Assembly (NCBI GenBank): GCA_964649445.1
Contig: CAZYPS010000001.1
Span: forward strand, 1 to 64,000
Direction of reading: 5' to 3'
Length of the DNA stretch: 64,000 nucleotides
Origin: JAGXLP01 sp964649445
Lineage (GTDB): Bacteria > Bipolaricaulota > Bipolaricaulia > M55B111
The notes beneath the pieces were generated by a model that saw only the letters and a list, made by a program, of their open reading frames with translations, was not told the origin of the DNA and did no database searches. This document shows, in pieces, positions 8,271-16,569 of this stretch. Every line of letters begins with the position of its first letter. The first letter of the stretch is position 1. The translations under genes were made by a program, and so were the position numbers.

Positions 8271-8666
8271 TTGCGGAACACGCAAGAATTCTTGAAACTC
8301 CTTTTATTGTACCTGATGGAGGACCAACCCAGCTACGGCTACGAATTAATTCAGGAGATAGAGGCTAGATCCGAGGGTTACTGGCAGCCCGGTCAGGGTA
8401 CCATTTACGGCGCTCTGGATAGGTTAGAAAAAACAGGAACCATCGAAGAAGTGGACTTTGAGGGAGAGACCGAGGAGAGTAATCGCCAGTATTACGATCT
8501 TACCCATAAAGGCAGGGAAGAGCTTGAAAGGTTAAAAAATAAGTGTGAGGAGGAAATAAATCCGATCGACCGGATTCTTGGCTTGATGTATATCTACCGG
8601 TTCCTCGCCGGAGAGGATGAATTCGGGATTTTGCTGGATGAGATCGAGGAGGAGTTTTTTGATTAA
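8271..8666 (+). CDS. PadR-family transcriptional regulator
   Basis: A 131-residue winged-helix repressor. The family signature is clear at residues 20-60: SYGYELIQEIEARSEGYWQP, then GTIYGALDRLEKTGTIEE. The C-terminal helix region is shorter than in many PadR-s2 members. The start is TTG at 8271, five bases after GGAGGGG. It heads a same-strand run of five genes (membrane-anchored protein, ABC ATPase, ABC permease, exported beta-rich protein) and probably controls their expression in response to an unknown ligand, as PadR proteins often do for efflux operons. Confidence 0.9.
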   Translation: MRNTQEFLKLLLLYLMEDQPSYGYELIQEIEARSEGYWQPGQGTIYGALDRLEKTGTIEEVDFEGETEESNRQYYDLTHKGREELERLKNKCEEEINPIDRILGLMYIYRFLAGEDEFGILLDEIEEEFFD

Positions 8667-8684
8667 TAATTATGGGAGGTCAAA

Positions 8685-9326
8685 ATGAAATTATTTTCAA
8701 ACCGTGAAAGTCCGGCTGACCCTTTGGTGGTTGTTCTGGTAGTTATTATAGGGGTTGCTCTGCTGCAGGTGAGTTCGTTCGCGGGAATATTTGGCATGGG
8801 TGAGTATCCGGGTGGCACTCTTAAGGCTGTATTTCGGATTAGCGAACCAAACAGTAACACCCCCGGAAGAAAGTATACTATAAAGGTTGAGCCTTCCGGT
8901 GATTCCTATGACATTACTGAGACGGTTTTGAGCCCTGGCCGTGTTCGAGAGGACGTTTCTACTGCATTTGGGGCAAGCGGAGGAGCTAGTGCCGGTGGTT
9001 CACAGTACGACGAAGGTGGTTCCCCGAGCATGGACCTCAGTCCTCTTTCTACGATTGACGATAGAAACATCGAGATAAAACCGGATGACAGGATTTTGTT
9101 GCCTGACGGCGGCAGGTTGGTTACCGAAAACGTAGTTACGATTGCAGGATTGGACGTTGTTATGGGGACCTTTACTCATTCGAATTACCCGGATCAGCGA
9201 GTACGGCTAGCTTTTGCCGAGAGGGAAACCAGGGACTTGCTGCTGTTTCCCGCATTTTTTGAGTTGATCGAAGACGGGGAAGTCGACTCCAAGATAGAGC
9301 TGGTGGAATTTAGCTATCAATCTTAA
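8685..9326 (+). CDS. Unknown membrane-anchored extracytoplasmic protein
   Basis: 213 residues with one hydrophobic segment at about 12-35 (PLVVVLVVIIGVALLQVSSF) and no lipobox. The rest is predicted exported, with a Gly/Ser-rich low-complexity stretch near 105-120 (GASGGASAGGSQYDEGG) between beta-rich segments. I recognise no family. GGGAGGT before the ATG gives a secure start. Its position between the PadR regulator and the ABC ATPase suggests it is a substrate, partner or sensor for the transporter. It does not look like a MacA-type adaptor because long helical-hairpin sequence is missing. Confidence 0.65.
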   Translation: MKLFSNRESPADPLVVVLVVIIGVALLQVSSFAGIFGMGEYPGGTLKAVFRISEPNSNTPGRKYTIKVEPSGDSYDITETVLSPGRVREDVSTAFGASGGASAGGSQYDEGGSPSMDLSPLSTIDDRNIEIKPDDRILLPDGGRLVTENVVTIAGLDVVMGTFTHSNYPDQRVRLAFAERETRDLLLFPAFFELIEDGEVDSKIELVEFSYQS

Positions 9327-9342
9327 GAAAATGGGAGAGACA

Positions 9343-10035
9343 ATGGTAAAGCTGGAAAACGTTGCAAAGGAGTACTTGATGGGGGAGACCAAGGTCCGGG
9401 CTCTACGTGGACTTGACCTTAATATTGATAGTGAAGAGTTCGTAGCGATAGTTGGACCTTCCGGTTCGGGGAAAAGTACGTTAATGCACATAATTGGTGC
9501 CCTGGATATCCCGGATCAGGGCCGGGTATTGCTGGACGACAGGGATATATCGGATTACAGCGAAAACGAACTGGCTGAACTGCGGGGTAATAAAGTCGGG
9601 TTCGTCTTTCAGACGTTCAACCTGATTCATACTTTGACCAGCCTGGATAACGTGGCGTTGCCCCTCACCTTTCACGGAGTAGAGAAATCGAAAAGAGAAG
9701 AACGAGCCGTTGACCTACTCGAAATGGTTGGGCTCGGAGACAGGTTGAGTCACAAGCCCGCCGAACTGTCGGGCGGGGAACAGCAGAGGGTCTCCATCGC
9801 CCGGGCGCTGGTGAACGAGCCTGATATCCTGCTCGCGGACGAGCCAACGGGAAATCTCGATTCTGATACGGGCGAGGATATAATGGAATTGATTAAGGGG
9901 TTAAACAGGGACCGAGGTATGACGATAGTGGTAGTTACCCATAACCCGCGGGATGCGGAATACGCTGATAGGATAGTTAATATGATCGACGGTGAAATAA
10001 CGAATGGCGAGCGGGAAGTTGGAGGGGATGGTTAA
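9343..10035 (+). CDS. ABC transporter ATP-binding protein, MacB/LolD type
   Basis: A 230-residue ATPase with Walker A GPSGSGKST near residue 38, the Q-loop in FQTFNLIHTLTSLDNV, signature LSGGEQQRVSIARAL and Walker B ILLADEPTGNLD with the H-loop VVTHN. This is the class that powers MacB/LolD-type mechanotransmission permeases. An upstream ATG at 9331 is in frame, but GGGAGAGA sits correctly before the ATG at 9343, so that start is preferred. The stop codon overlaps the permease start by one base (TAATG), so the two are translationally coupled. Confidence 0.9.
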   Translation: MVKLENVAKEYLMGETKVRALRGLDLNIDSEEFVAIVGPSGSGKSTLMHIIGALDIPDQGRVLLDDRDISDYSENELAELRGNKVGFVFQTFNLIHTLTSLDNVALPLTFHGVEKSKREERAVDLLEMVGLGDRLSHKPAELSGGEQQRVSIARALVNEPDILLADEPTGNLDSDTGEDIMELIKGLNRDRGMTIVVVTHNPRDAEYADRIVNMIDGEITNGEREVGGDG

Positions 10036-11264
10036 TGTTCCTCGATTACCTGAGTTTATCTTGGCACTCGATAAAAAACAGGAGCCTCCGGTCCTGGTTG
10101 ACCATTCTTGGGGTTGTAATTGGAGTAACCGCAATAGTTACGCTAATTTCTATTGGACAGGGGATTCAGGATTCAATTCTGAGGGAGTTCGAAAAAGTGG
10201 GATATAATACCATCACCGTTTTGCCCGGCAACTTCGACACTCAAGGAGGTGGATTCGGTAATGCAACTGCGGATTCCACTTCTTACCTCGAGAAAAGTGT
10301 GGTAGATGTAGTTGACGGTGTTAAGGTCTCGGCGGCAATTCGCAGCGAGGACCTCCAGGTAATTTCCGAGGGATTGGAGGGTCAGGCTTTTTTACGCGTT
10401 ACCGGGATGAGTCCAGAGGTCCTTTCCGATTTCGATAACTACTTCGAAGGATTCACGGTAACCGAAGGGAGTCGGTTTTCTTTCGAAGGCGAGGGAAACG
10501 AGGTAGTTCTTGGTCCCGACGTTGCCAAAGACCTGGGAGTTTCTGCAGGTGAGACTCTAAGAATAGAGGGGGAAGAGTTTACGGTAACCGGTATCCTTGG
10601 AGTGGATCAAGAAGATGGTAGTGGCGGACAGTTCAACTTCTACGGTGACCTTGAAAACGGACTATTCGTGCCTCTTTCCACTCTTGAAGGGTTTTACGGT
10701 AGACAAGGTAAGGCTTCACTTATTCTGGCCGAGGTCTACGAAGACATCGAAGTATCCGAAGTGGCTGACGAAATAGAGAAAGCCTACGCTGCACGAGATA
10801 CGGCATCGACCACTATTACCACGGAAGAGATTAGTAACCGTGTTAATAGCGCTCTGGGAACCATTCAGATCGCGCTGGCCGGTATTGCCGCTATCTCGCT
10901 GCTCGTAGGAGGGATAGGAGTGATGAACACTATGTACACGGCAGTGCTGGAGAGAACGAGGGAGATAGGGGTGATGAAAGCAGTTGGGGCAAAGAACGGG
11001 CAAATCCTGGGGCTATTCCTGACGGAATCCGGGCTGCTGGGACTCGTTGGGGGTGCAATCGGTACTTTGGTTGGCGTTGGGCTCAGCCTTCTGGCCAGCA
11101 GGTTCATCAGTCAGGCGCTCGAGGCACCTTTCGTCCCTGCTTTCGGTCCGGGATTGCTGATTGGAGCTATCGCGTTTTCCTTCGTTCTCGGTTCAATCTC
11201 AGGTGTACTACCCGCTCGACAGGCATCGAAGCTTCAGCCGGTGGAAGCACTAAGGTATGAGTAG
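10035..11264 (+). CDS. MacB/FtsX-type ABC permease
   Basis: 409 residues: an N-terminal transmembrane helix (about 20-42, WLTILGVVIGVTAIVTLISI), a large extracytoplasmic MacB_PCD-like domain (about 43-270), then three helices of the FtsX domain (about 275-405, including VGGIGVMNTMYTAVLERTREIGVMKAVGA, quoted only for its REIG-x-KAVGA hallmark). Members use ATP hydrolysis in the cytoplasm to move substrates or lipoproteins on the outer face of the inner membrane. No MacA adaptor or TolC gene is adjacent; the neighbours are an anchored protein and a secreted beta-rich protein. Confidence 0.9.
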   Translation: MFLDYLSLSWHSIKNRSLRSWLTILGVVIGVTAIVTLISIGQGIQDSILREFEKVGYNTITVLPGNFDTQGGGFGNATADSTSYLEKSVVDVVDGVKVSAAIRSEDLQVISEGLEGQAFLRVTGMSPEVLSDFDNYFEGFTVTEGSRFSFEGEGNEVVLGPDVAKDLGVSAGETLRIEGEEFTVTGILGVDQEDGSGGQFNFYGDLENGLFVPLSTLEGFYGRQGKASLILAEVYEDIEVSEVADEIEKAYAARDTASTTITTEEISNRVNSALGTIQIALAGIAAISLLVGGIGVMNTMYTAVLERTREIGVMKAVGAKNGQILGLFLTESGLLGLVGGAIGTLVGVGLSLLASRFISQALEAPFVPAFGPGLLIGAIAFSFVLGSISGVLPARQASKLQPVEALRYE

Positions 11265-11292
11265 ATAAATAAAACCTAAAGGAGGTAGCCAG

Positions 11293-12870
11293 ATGGTCTT
11301 TAGGAAAAAGGTGTGCGTGTTGTTTGCTGGTTTTGTATTCGCCGGTCTAATGTTCGGGATCACTGTACCTGCCGGTGGCAGGACTGAGGGCGAGGTCGAT
11401 ACGGAGCTCTGGTTGATTCCCAAAGAGTCGGTGGTGGGGGATAAATCAGTAGCGAACTTTCGGGTGGACCATCTGAGGGGTAATCTGTCTGATTATCCTA
11501 ACAAACTAACAACAGCACTGTACTGGCCAAATACGAATAATACGTTGTTTGATACAGGACTTGCGCTGAGCGGGAACATAAAAACCCCTCTGGTCGACAG
11601 AGACTCGAGGGAGTCTAGAGATTTTAGTCTCATCCTGGATGGTTATTTTGCTGAGGATTTCGGTTTCGACTATCCAATTGGTACTGCGGGCGGTAGTTCC
11701 AGGATTTCGTTTGACGAAGAAAGGATGGACTACTGGGTGGCTAAAGGGATTGTTAACTACGGGGGTTTCTCGTATCGCGCCGTTTTCCTGCTTGAGGAGA
11801 TAAAAGAAAGTAGCCCGATCATCCTTCAGGGGATTTCGGACCCGGTAATTTTCGGAACTATTGATGAAATTACGGCTGAAGCACGGGCTGAGCTTAAGAA
11901 AGTCCAGTCCGGTAAATTGTCATTTAAAGATATTTCAGCGCGGACTTCGAGGGAAATCCTTGAGGCAATCCCGACTAAAATCCTGGAAGACCAACTGGAG
12001 GTAACCAGTAATTACGGAACGGGGATGGAACTCGCCCTGTCCGGCATGAAAGTAAGTGGTATTTCCGTGGAGTTAAAGACCAGATTGGGTCTGGTTCCAA
12101 ATCCTCCGGAGATGGTCAGGGACGATCCCGGAAGCGGTTACGACGTATTTAGCGCAGTCGGTAGGTACGTGGGTTATACGGGAAGCGATATTGGTGTCAA
12201 TGGAATCGGGCTCGGTCCCGTCAGTCTGGATACAACCAGCAGTTTTTCGGCGGAGGGTGGGTTTGAGGAGACTACGGTGAATTTTTCACTTGAGGAGGCC
12301 TCGGAAATGCTCGAGTTGGAAGGCACGCTAACATATAGCCTCGAGAAAAAAACGGTCTCGCTGGAACCATCACTGGACCTGGGATGGGCCTGTTTTGACG
12401 TCTACTCCAAGATCCGCCCGCGCGAAATGACCGAGAAGCAAAACGGGTTGACCGGGATAAGTATAAAAGGTTACGGAATTAACGGAATCCAGCTGGGGAA
12501 CGTAAAAACCAGTTTTATTCACTCTCTCGGGGATAATAGATTACAGCGGACAAAAAGGCAGGATGACTGGCGGCTTCGTGCCTCTGATTACGATCTAATT
12601 GCCGAATCCGAATTTTCCTACGCAGGTGGATCGTACGCCTATGAGGTAACGGATTATGATGGAGCGATTTCCTTAGAAGGAGGGGGAGGAAACCTGGAGT
12701 TGGCAGTGGATTATTACTGGGGACCTTCTTCCAGTTTATTCGGACTTAGCGAACTTACGGGAGAAGCAGGTTATCGATTGAGTAATTCTTTTGAACTAGT
12801 TACCGGGTTGGTTCTTGACTCCGATGAAGGTGTTCAGAGCATTGTTATGAATACGATCTATAAATGGTAA
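11293..12870 (+). CDS. Exported beta-rich protein, possible outer-membrane barrel
   Basis: 525 residues with a signal peptide (KKVCVLFAGFVFAGLMFGITV followed by PAGGRTEG). The mature part is dominated by alternating polar/hydrophobic strands with many Gly, Ser and Thr, and the chain ends in NTIYKW, an aromatic last residue as in outer-membrane barrels. No family recognised. AAAGGAGGT before the ATG fixes the start, 28 bases after the permease. If it is a barrel, the cell has an outer membrane and this would be the outer component of the ABC module; a secreted beta-solenoid is the alternative. A short inverted repeat (12874-12890) follows the stop. Confidence 0.6.
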   Translation: MVFRKKVCVLFAGFVFAGLMFGITVPAGGRTEGEVDTELWLIPKESVVGDKSVANFRVDHLRGNLSDYPNKLTTALYWPNTNNTLFDTGLALSGNIKTPLVDRDSRESRDFSLILDGYFAEDFGFDYPIGTAGGSSRISFDEERMDYWVAKGIVNYGGFSYRAVFLLEEIKESSPIILQGISDPVIFGTIDEITAEARAELKKVQSGKLSFKDISARTSREILEAIPTKILEDQLEVTSNYGTGMELALSGMKVSGISVELKTRLGLVPNPPEMVRDDPGSGYDVFSAVGRYVGYTGSDIGVNGIGLGPVSLDTTSSFSAEGGFEETTVNFSLEEASEMLELEGTLTYSLEKKTVSLEPSLDLGWACFDVYSKIRPREMTEKQNGLTGISIKGYGINGIQLGNVKTSFIHSLGDNRLQRTKRQDDWRLRASDYDLIAESEFSYAGGSYAYEVTDYDGAISLEGGGGNLELAVDYYWGPSSSLFGLSELTGEAGYRLSNSFELVTGLVLDSDEGVQSIVMNTIYKW

Positions 12871-13043
12871 TCGCAGGTTAAATTTACCTGATTAGGTATG
12901 TATGTTGATCTTTTTTTTAGGTATACTTGCAAAAAAACCTTGCTTGGATTGACCGGCGTTCTTATTAAATTCTTGTCCGCCGTCGGAGGGGACAGTCAAT
13001 TGCAACCCAGCTTCGAATCTAAAATTTAGCAAATTCACTCAAA

Positions 13044-13168
13044 ATCCCCCGGTCTTTGGCCGGGGATGAATGCGGAAGTTTGTAAATAAATAGAAATCGC
13101 GGTGGCGAAGCCATGAAGCGGGCGTAATGCCCCGACCTATGGGCGGGGATAGCGCGATTCAAGCGATT
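13044..13168 (+). mobile_element. Tandem hairpins resembling IS200/IS605 ends or an omega-RNA remnant
   Basis: Two similar GC hairpins lie in the 374-base gap before the MATE gene. The first is at 13044-13067 (ATCCCC-C-GG with CCGGGGAT). The second is at 13130-13148 (CCCCG-A-CC with GG-G-CGGGG) and is preceded by GGTGGCGAAGCCATGAAGCG and GGGCGTAATGCCC. Both are followed by GGGGAT. AATCGCG at 13095 pairs with CGCGATT at 13153, closing a compact fold, and AAGCGATTTTTTT follows. Such sub-terminal hairpins are typical of IS200/IS605 right ends, where TnpB guide RNA is encoded. No transposase frame is present, so this would be a remnant or non-autonomous derivative. A regulatory leader of the MATE gene is the alternative. 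Confidence 0.4.
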
Positions 13169-13244
13169 TTTTTACTTAGTCGAGTTTTTAATTTAATACT
13201 CAAATAGCTTAAATCATCGTATCATCGAAGGTTTAGAAAAAAAT

Positions 13245-14714
13245 ATGAAAGAAACTTCAACGAGAATAGACCGATTAAAAGACGATATTCTGAATGGACC
13301 GATAATCAAAACTTTATTGGTCCTGGGCTGGCCCGTCATTGTCTCAAACGCCTTCCAGATGCTTTACAATCTTGTGGATACTTACTGGCTCGGGAAAATT
13401 GGCAAAGTAGCTGTGTCCGCTCCAACCGTGGGGTTTCCGGTCGTATTCTTATTGATTTCCCTCGGGTTCGGATTCTCAATAGCCGGCGTTTCACTTGTCT
13501 CCCAGCATACTGGTGCGGGTAGCTCCGAAAATGCCGACAAGGCTGCAGGACAGGTCATTTCTTTTATGCTGGTTAGTTCGGTGGTACTTTCGGCGATTGG
13601 TTACGGTGTAGCACCCGTGCTTCTCGAGACGCTGATGGGCGTCCCTGAGGACGTATTTCCTAAAGCTCTCGTTTACATTCGAATAATATTTGCGGGTCTC
13701 CCGTTAATGTTCATATTCTTTGCCTTCCGCTCCCTAATAAGAGGAATAGGCGACATGATAACCCCGATGCTGGTCACTGGTGCTTCCGTTATCGTAAATA
13801 TGTTGCTGGACCCACTATTTATCTTCGGTCTGGGAATAATGCCCGGTATGGGAGTTGCCGGAGCCGCGCTGGCAACGGTTTTAAGCCGGGGTGCTGCGTC
13901 TCTTGTAGCCATTTACCTGCTTTTCTCGGGGCGGATAGGGATCCACCTGCATTTTCGAGATCTGTTTCTAAAGTTAAGATGGGTTAAACAGATATTGAAA
14001 ATAGGGTTACCATCGGCGATCGGCCAGGCGGGAACCGCTGTAGGGTCGGTTTTATTGATGGGATTGATATCGCGGCTTGGCGTTGTTGCTGTATCGTCTT
14101 ACGGTATAGGACAACGGATCATCCGACTTCTTAACGTGGCGATCTGGGGACTTGCTTCTCCTCTCACGACGATGATAGGGCAAAATATTGGCGCGAAAAA
14201 CGAATCCAGGGCAACTACGGTCGCGAAAAGAGCCTACGCCCTATCTTTTGCCGCTCTAATAACTCTAGCGTTTGTAGTTTTCTTCTTGAGGCGCCCGTTA
14301 TTTAGAGTATTTATCGACGACCCCGAGGTCGTCGAGGCGGGGGCGCGTTTCCTCAGTATATTCCTCTGGTCGATACCGTTTTTCGGGGTTTATAGATTGA
14401 CGAGCTCCGTCTTTCGGGGGTCGGGCCACACAAGGCCACCGATGATAATGTCTCTGATTCGACTCATTCCCCTTAGGGTAGGAGTCTCTTATCTCCTGGC
14501 GTTTGGCGTGGTTGGCGTCAACCTGGGAATGGATGGCATCTGGCTGGGACTTTTCACCAGTAATTTCGTAGTAGGGATAATGGCTTTCATCTGGTTTCTT
14601 ACCGGGACCTGGAGAGAACGAACGATCAAGGAAAAAGAGCCCGAGGAATCGGTCTCAGAAGAACTCCCGGAATCAGCTGAGACACCTGAGTTGAGCGGGT
14701 CTTCCGTAGATTAG
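13245..14714 (+). CDS. MATE-family multidrug/metabolite exporter
   Basis: A 489-residue inner-membrane transporter with about 12 transmembrane helices in two similar halves. The MATE pattern is seen in the first helices (GWPVIVSNAFQMLYNLVDTYW) and in the second half (GLPSAIGQAGTAVGSVLLMG), with IGQNIGAKNESRA after helix 8. It expels cationic compounds or metabolites using a Na+ or H+ gradient. The C-terminus has an acidic, Pro-rich tail of about 30 residues (EKEPEESVSEELPESAETPE). The ATG has no close ribosome site. It stands alone, downstream of the hairpin element. Confidence 0.93.
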   Translation: MKETSTRIDRLKDDILNGPIIKTLLVLGWPVIVSNAFQMLYNLVDTYWLGKIGKVAVSAPTVGFPVVFLLISLGFGFSIAGVSLVSQHTGAGSSENADKAAGQVISFMLVSSVVLSAIGYGVAPVLLETLMGVPEDVFPKALVYIRIIFAGLPLMFIFFAFRSLIRGIGDMITPMLVTGASVIVNMLLDPLFIFGLGIMPGMGVAGAALATVLSRGAASLVAIYLLFSGRIGIHLHFRDLFLKLRWVKQILKIGLPSAIGQAGTAVGSVLLMGLISRLGVVAVSSYGIGQRIIRLLNVAIWGLASPLTTMIGQNIGAKNESRATTVAKRAYALSFAALITLAFVVFFLRRPLFRVFIDDPEVVEAGARFLSIFLWSIPFFGVYRLTSSVFRGSGHTRPPMIMSLIRLIPLRVGVSYLLAFGVVGVNLGMDGIWLGLFTSNFVVGIMAFIWFLTGTWRERTIKEKEPEESVSEELPESAETPELSGSSVD

Positions 14715-14870
14715 GGCGGTACGTTTTAACCGATTCGCCTTTTCGTTGAAATCGCCTGGTGATTCTCGGAAAATAACTTGTTCATCGGTCTATAAGGTTA
14801 AGTTTTCTGCCGCAATTGGGTGGAAACGAAATTTAGTTTATGGGTAATGGCTTAATTACATCTTATAACC

Positions 14871-14954
14871 TCCTGTCGCTTGCCCGGCCACTGATTTAAC
14901 CTAAAAAGTTTTAACATTTGCCAAATTCCGGTAGCCAGGCAAGTGGTAGGAAGC
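14871..14954. repeat. Palindromic repeat, degenerate copy
   Basis: TCCTGTCGCTTGCCCGGCC on the left and GGTAGCCAGGCAAGTGGTAGGA on the right form about 20 pairs when G-T pairs are allowed, with two mismatches and a loop containing CCTAAAAAGTTTTAAC. CTTGCC/GGCAAG and the GGC core correspond to CTTACCTGGC of the other copies. It occupies the 338-base gap between the MATE and DUF368 genes. No promoter is evident in the rest of that gap. Confidence 0.45.
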
Positions 14955-15052
14955 AGGAAGGGAACAAAACTAAGTGAGGCGGCGTTAAATAGGTGGGTGA
15001 CAATGACTTTCCAGTCCCGGAGAGACGGGGATAAATGTAGGGAGAAGAAATA

Positions 15053-15961
15053 TTGTTAACTTACTTGAGAGCTAAAACGATTTTATTCCTGAAAGGTGTA
15101 GTAATGGGGATTGCCGACGTCATTCCCGGCGTCTCCGGGGGGACTATGGCATTAATAACGGGGATTTACGAAGAGCTTATTTTGGCACTGGAATCTTTTA
15201 AACCCCGGATTATCCTGGACCTTCTGGGGGGAAAGCTGGGAGAATTCAGGGCCGGGCTCAAACGGGTCAACTACAGCTTTCTGGTTCCTCTCGGTCTTGG
15301 GATCGGGTTAGCCCTTCTTGTAGGGTCTCAGTTTGTGAGATATCTATTGGAGCACTTTCCACCTTATACTTATTCTTTCTTTTTTGGACTGATTCTAGCG
15401 TCGGCCGGACTGTTGTATTTTGAGATTACAGAAGTTCAAACTTCGGCTGTAATAACAAGCATTATCGGTGTTTTCGCCGCTATTATGATTGTTGGGGTCT
15501 CAAGGGGGAGTCTTGGGCACGGTCTCCCGGTAATTTTAGTCTCTGGAGCTATCGCCGTTTGCGCCATGATCCTTCCGGGCATCTCCGGCGCCTTCATTCT
15601 CTTGTTGCTGGGACAGTACGAGTACATCTTGGATTCTATTGGAGAACTACCCTCAAGTCTCCCGACATTATTAGTTTTTGCTCTCGGGGCTGGAGTAGGA
15701 ATAGTGGTTTTCTCTCGGGCCCTGTCTTTTGCGCTGGGCCGATGGCGGTCGGGGACTCTCGGTTTTTTAATCGGACTCATGGTTGGAGCTCTGCGAAAGC
15801 CGTTTGAGGTCCTGCTGGAGTCCCCTTCTAACCCTGCTATAGACTTCGAATGGGCCTTTCAAGACACTCTACTGGTAATTGCTTCTGGGTTACTTGGGGT
15901 AATTGTTGTAATCGGGCTTGGTTTCTTTCAGTTGAAAGAAAACCGGCGGAAAAGCGGTTAA
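15053..15961 (+). CDS. DUF368 membrane protein, PopT-like undecaprenyl-phosphate translocase
   Basis: 302 residues and about eight to nine transmembrane helices. The two DUF368 repeat motifs are present: GVVMGIADVIPGVSGGTMAL at about 17-36 and the counterpart AVCAMILPGISGAFILLLLG near 178. DUF368 (PopT) proteins recycle the undecaprenyl-phosphate carrier across the membrane during wall synthesis, which fits a cell with MraY. The start is TTG at 15053, about nine bases after GGGAG. The stop overlaps the stop of the converging PPC gene by four bases. Confidence 0.85.
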   Translation: MLTYLRAKTILFLKGVVMGIADVIPGVSGGTMALITGIYEELILALESFKPRIILDLLGGKLGEFRAGLKRVNYSFLVPLGLGIGLALLVGSQFVRYLLEHFPPYTYSFFFGLILASAGLLYFEITEVQTSAVITSIIGVFAAIMIVGVSRGSLGHGLPVILVSGAIAVCAMILPGISGAFILLLLGQYEYILDSIGELPSSLPTLLVFALGAGVGIVVFSRALSFALGRWRSGTLGFLIGLMVGALRKPFEVLLESPSNPAIDFEWAFQDTLLVIASGLLGVIVVIGLGFFQLKENRRKSG

Positions 15962-16365
15962 ATTTCCAGGAGATCTAGCCCGATTTTCTCGTCGTGATAA
16001 CGGTTCAGCCTAGCGGGAGCAGGTGTCGCGATTATCTCGCATGTTGCCGCTACTACGGCTTCGACCAGGTGGCCCCCGTAAGTCTCCATTTCCTCCGTGC
16101 CAAGACATGCGTGAGGATGAATTCCTTCTTCAGTTATGGTGCCCATTAGGGATACGATCTCAAGAGGCTGGGCCAGTTCTTTCTCGCTGTATTCTTTCGA
16201 GACCAGGGAATAGTGGCCTAAAGTTGCCTTCGATACGGCTCCTATACCCTGAAAGGAGCCCGCGGTAACGTCCTCGTCCTCCAGTATCTCTTCAACTTCA
16301 GTTACTATTTCTTCACCTTTTTCCAGCCGAATAAACAGCTTGTCGCCGAAAGTTTTATTTTTCAT
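15958..16365 (-). CDS. PPC (DUF296) domain protein
   Basis: 135 residues forming one PPC/DUF296 domain, with the hallmark GSFQGIGAVSKATLGHY (about 36-52), HPHACLG near 83 and GGHLVEAVVAATCEI near 96. Bacterial members are small trimeric proteins; the name comes from plant AT-hook proteins, and the bacterial role is unclear, although His residues suggest metal binding. GGAGG six bases before the ATG fixes the start. It converges on the DUF368 gene and is transcribed away from rnpB. Confidence 0.85.
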   Translation of the reverse strand: MKNKTFGDKLFIRLEKGEEIVTEVEEILEDEDVTAGSFQGIGAVSKATLGHYSLVSKEYSEKELAQPLEIVSLMGTITEEGIHPHACLGTEEMETYGGHLVEAVVAATCEIIATPAPARLNRYHDEKIGLDLLEI

Positions 16366-16569
16366 ATTAACCTCCTTTTAGGGTTAGGGTTTCCTATCTT
16401 CCTAAATAATCAATGGGAAAATTACAGCACAATAAGATTAGGAAATCAACTAAAAAAAGAGAAGTTAAAACCACGCCTCAACTGCCGGGTCCCGGCTAAT
16501 AGAATCCAACCAGCTGATTCATTCGAGCACACCCCTGTGGCATTTTCGGCTAATTTTGGTAAAATTTGC

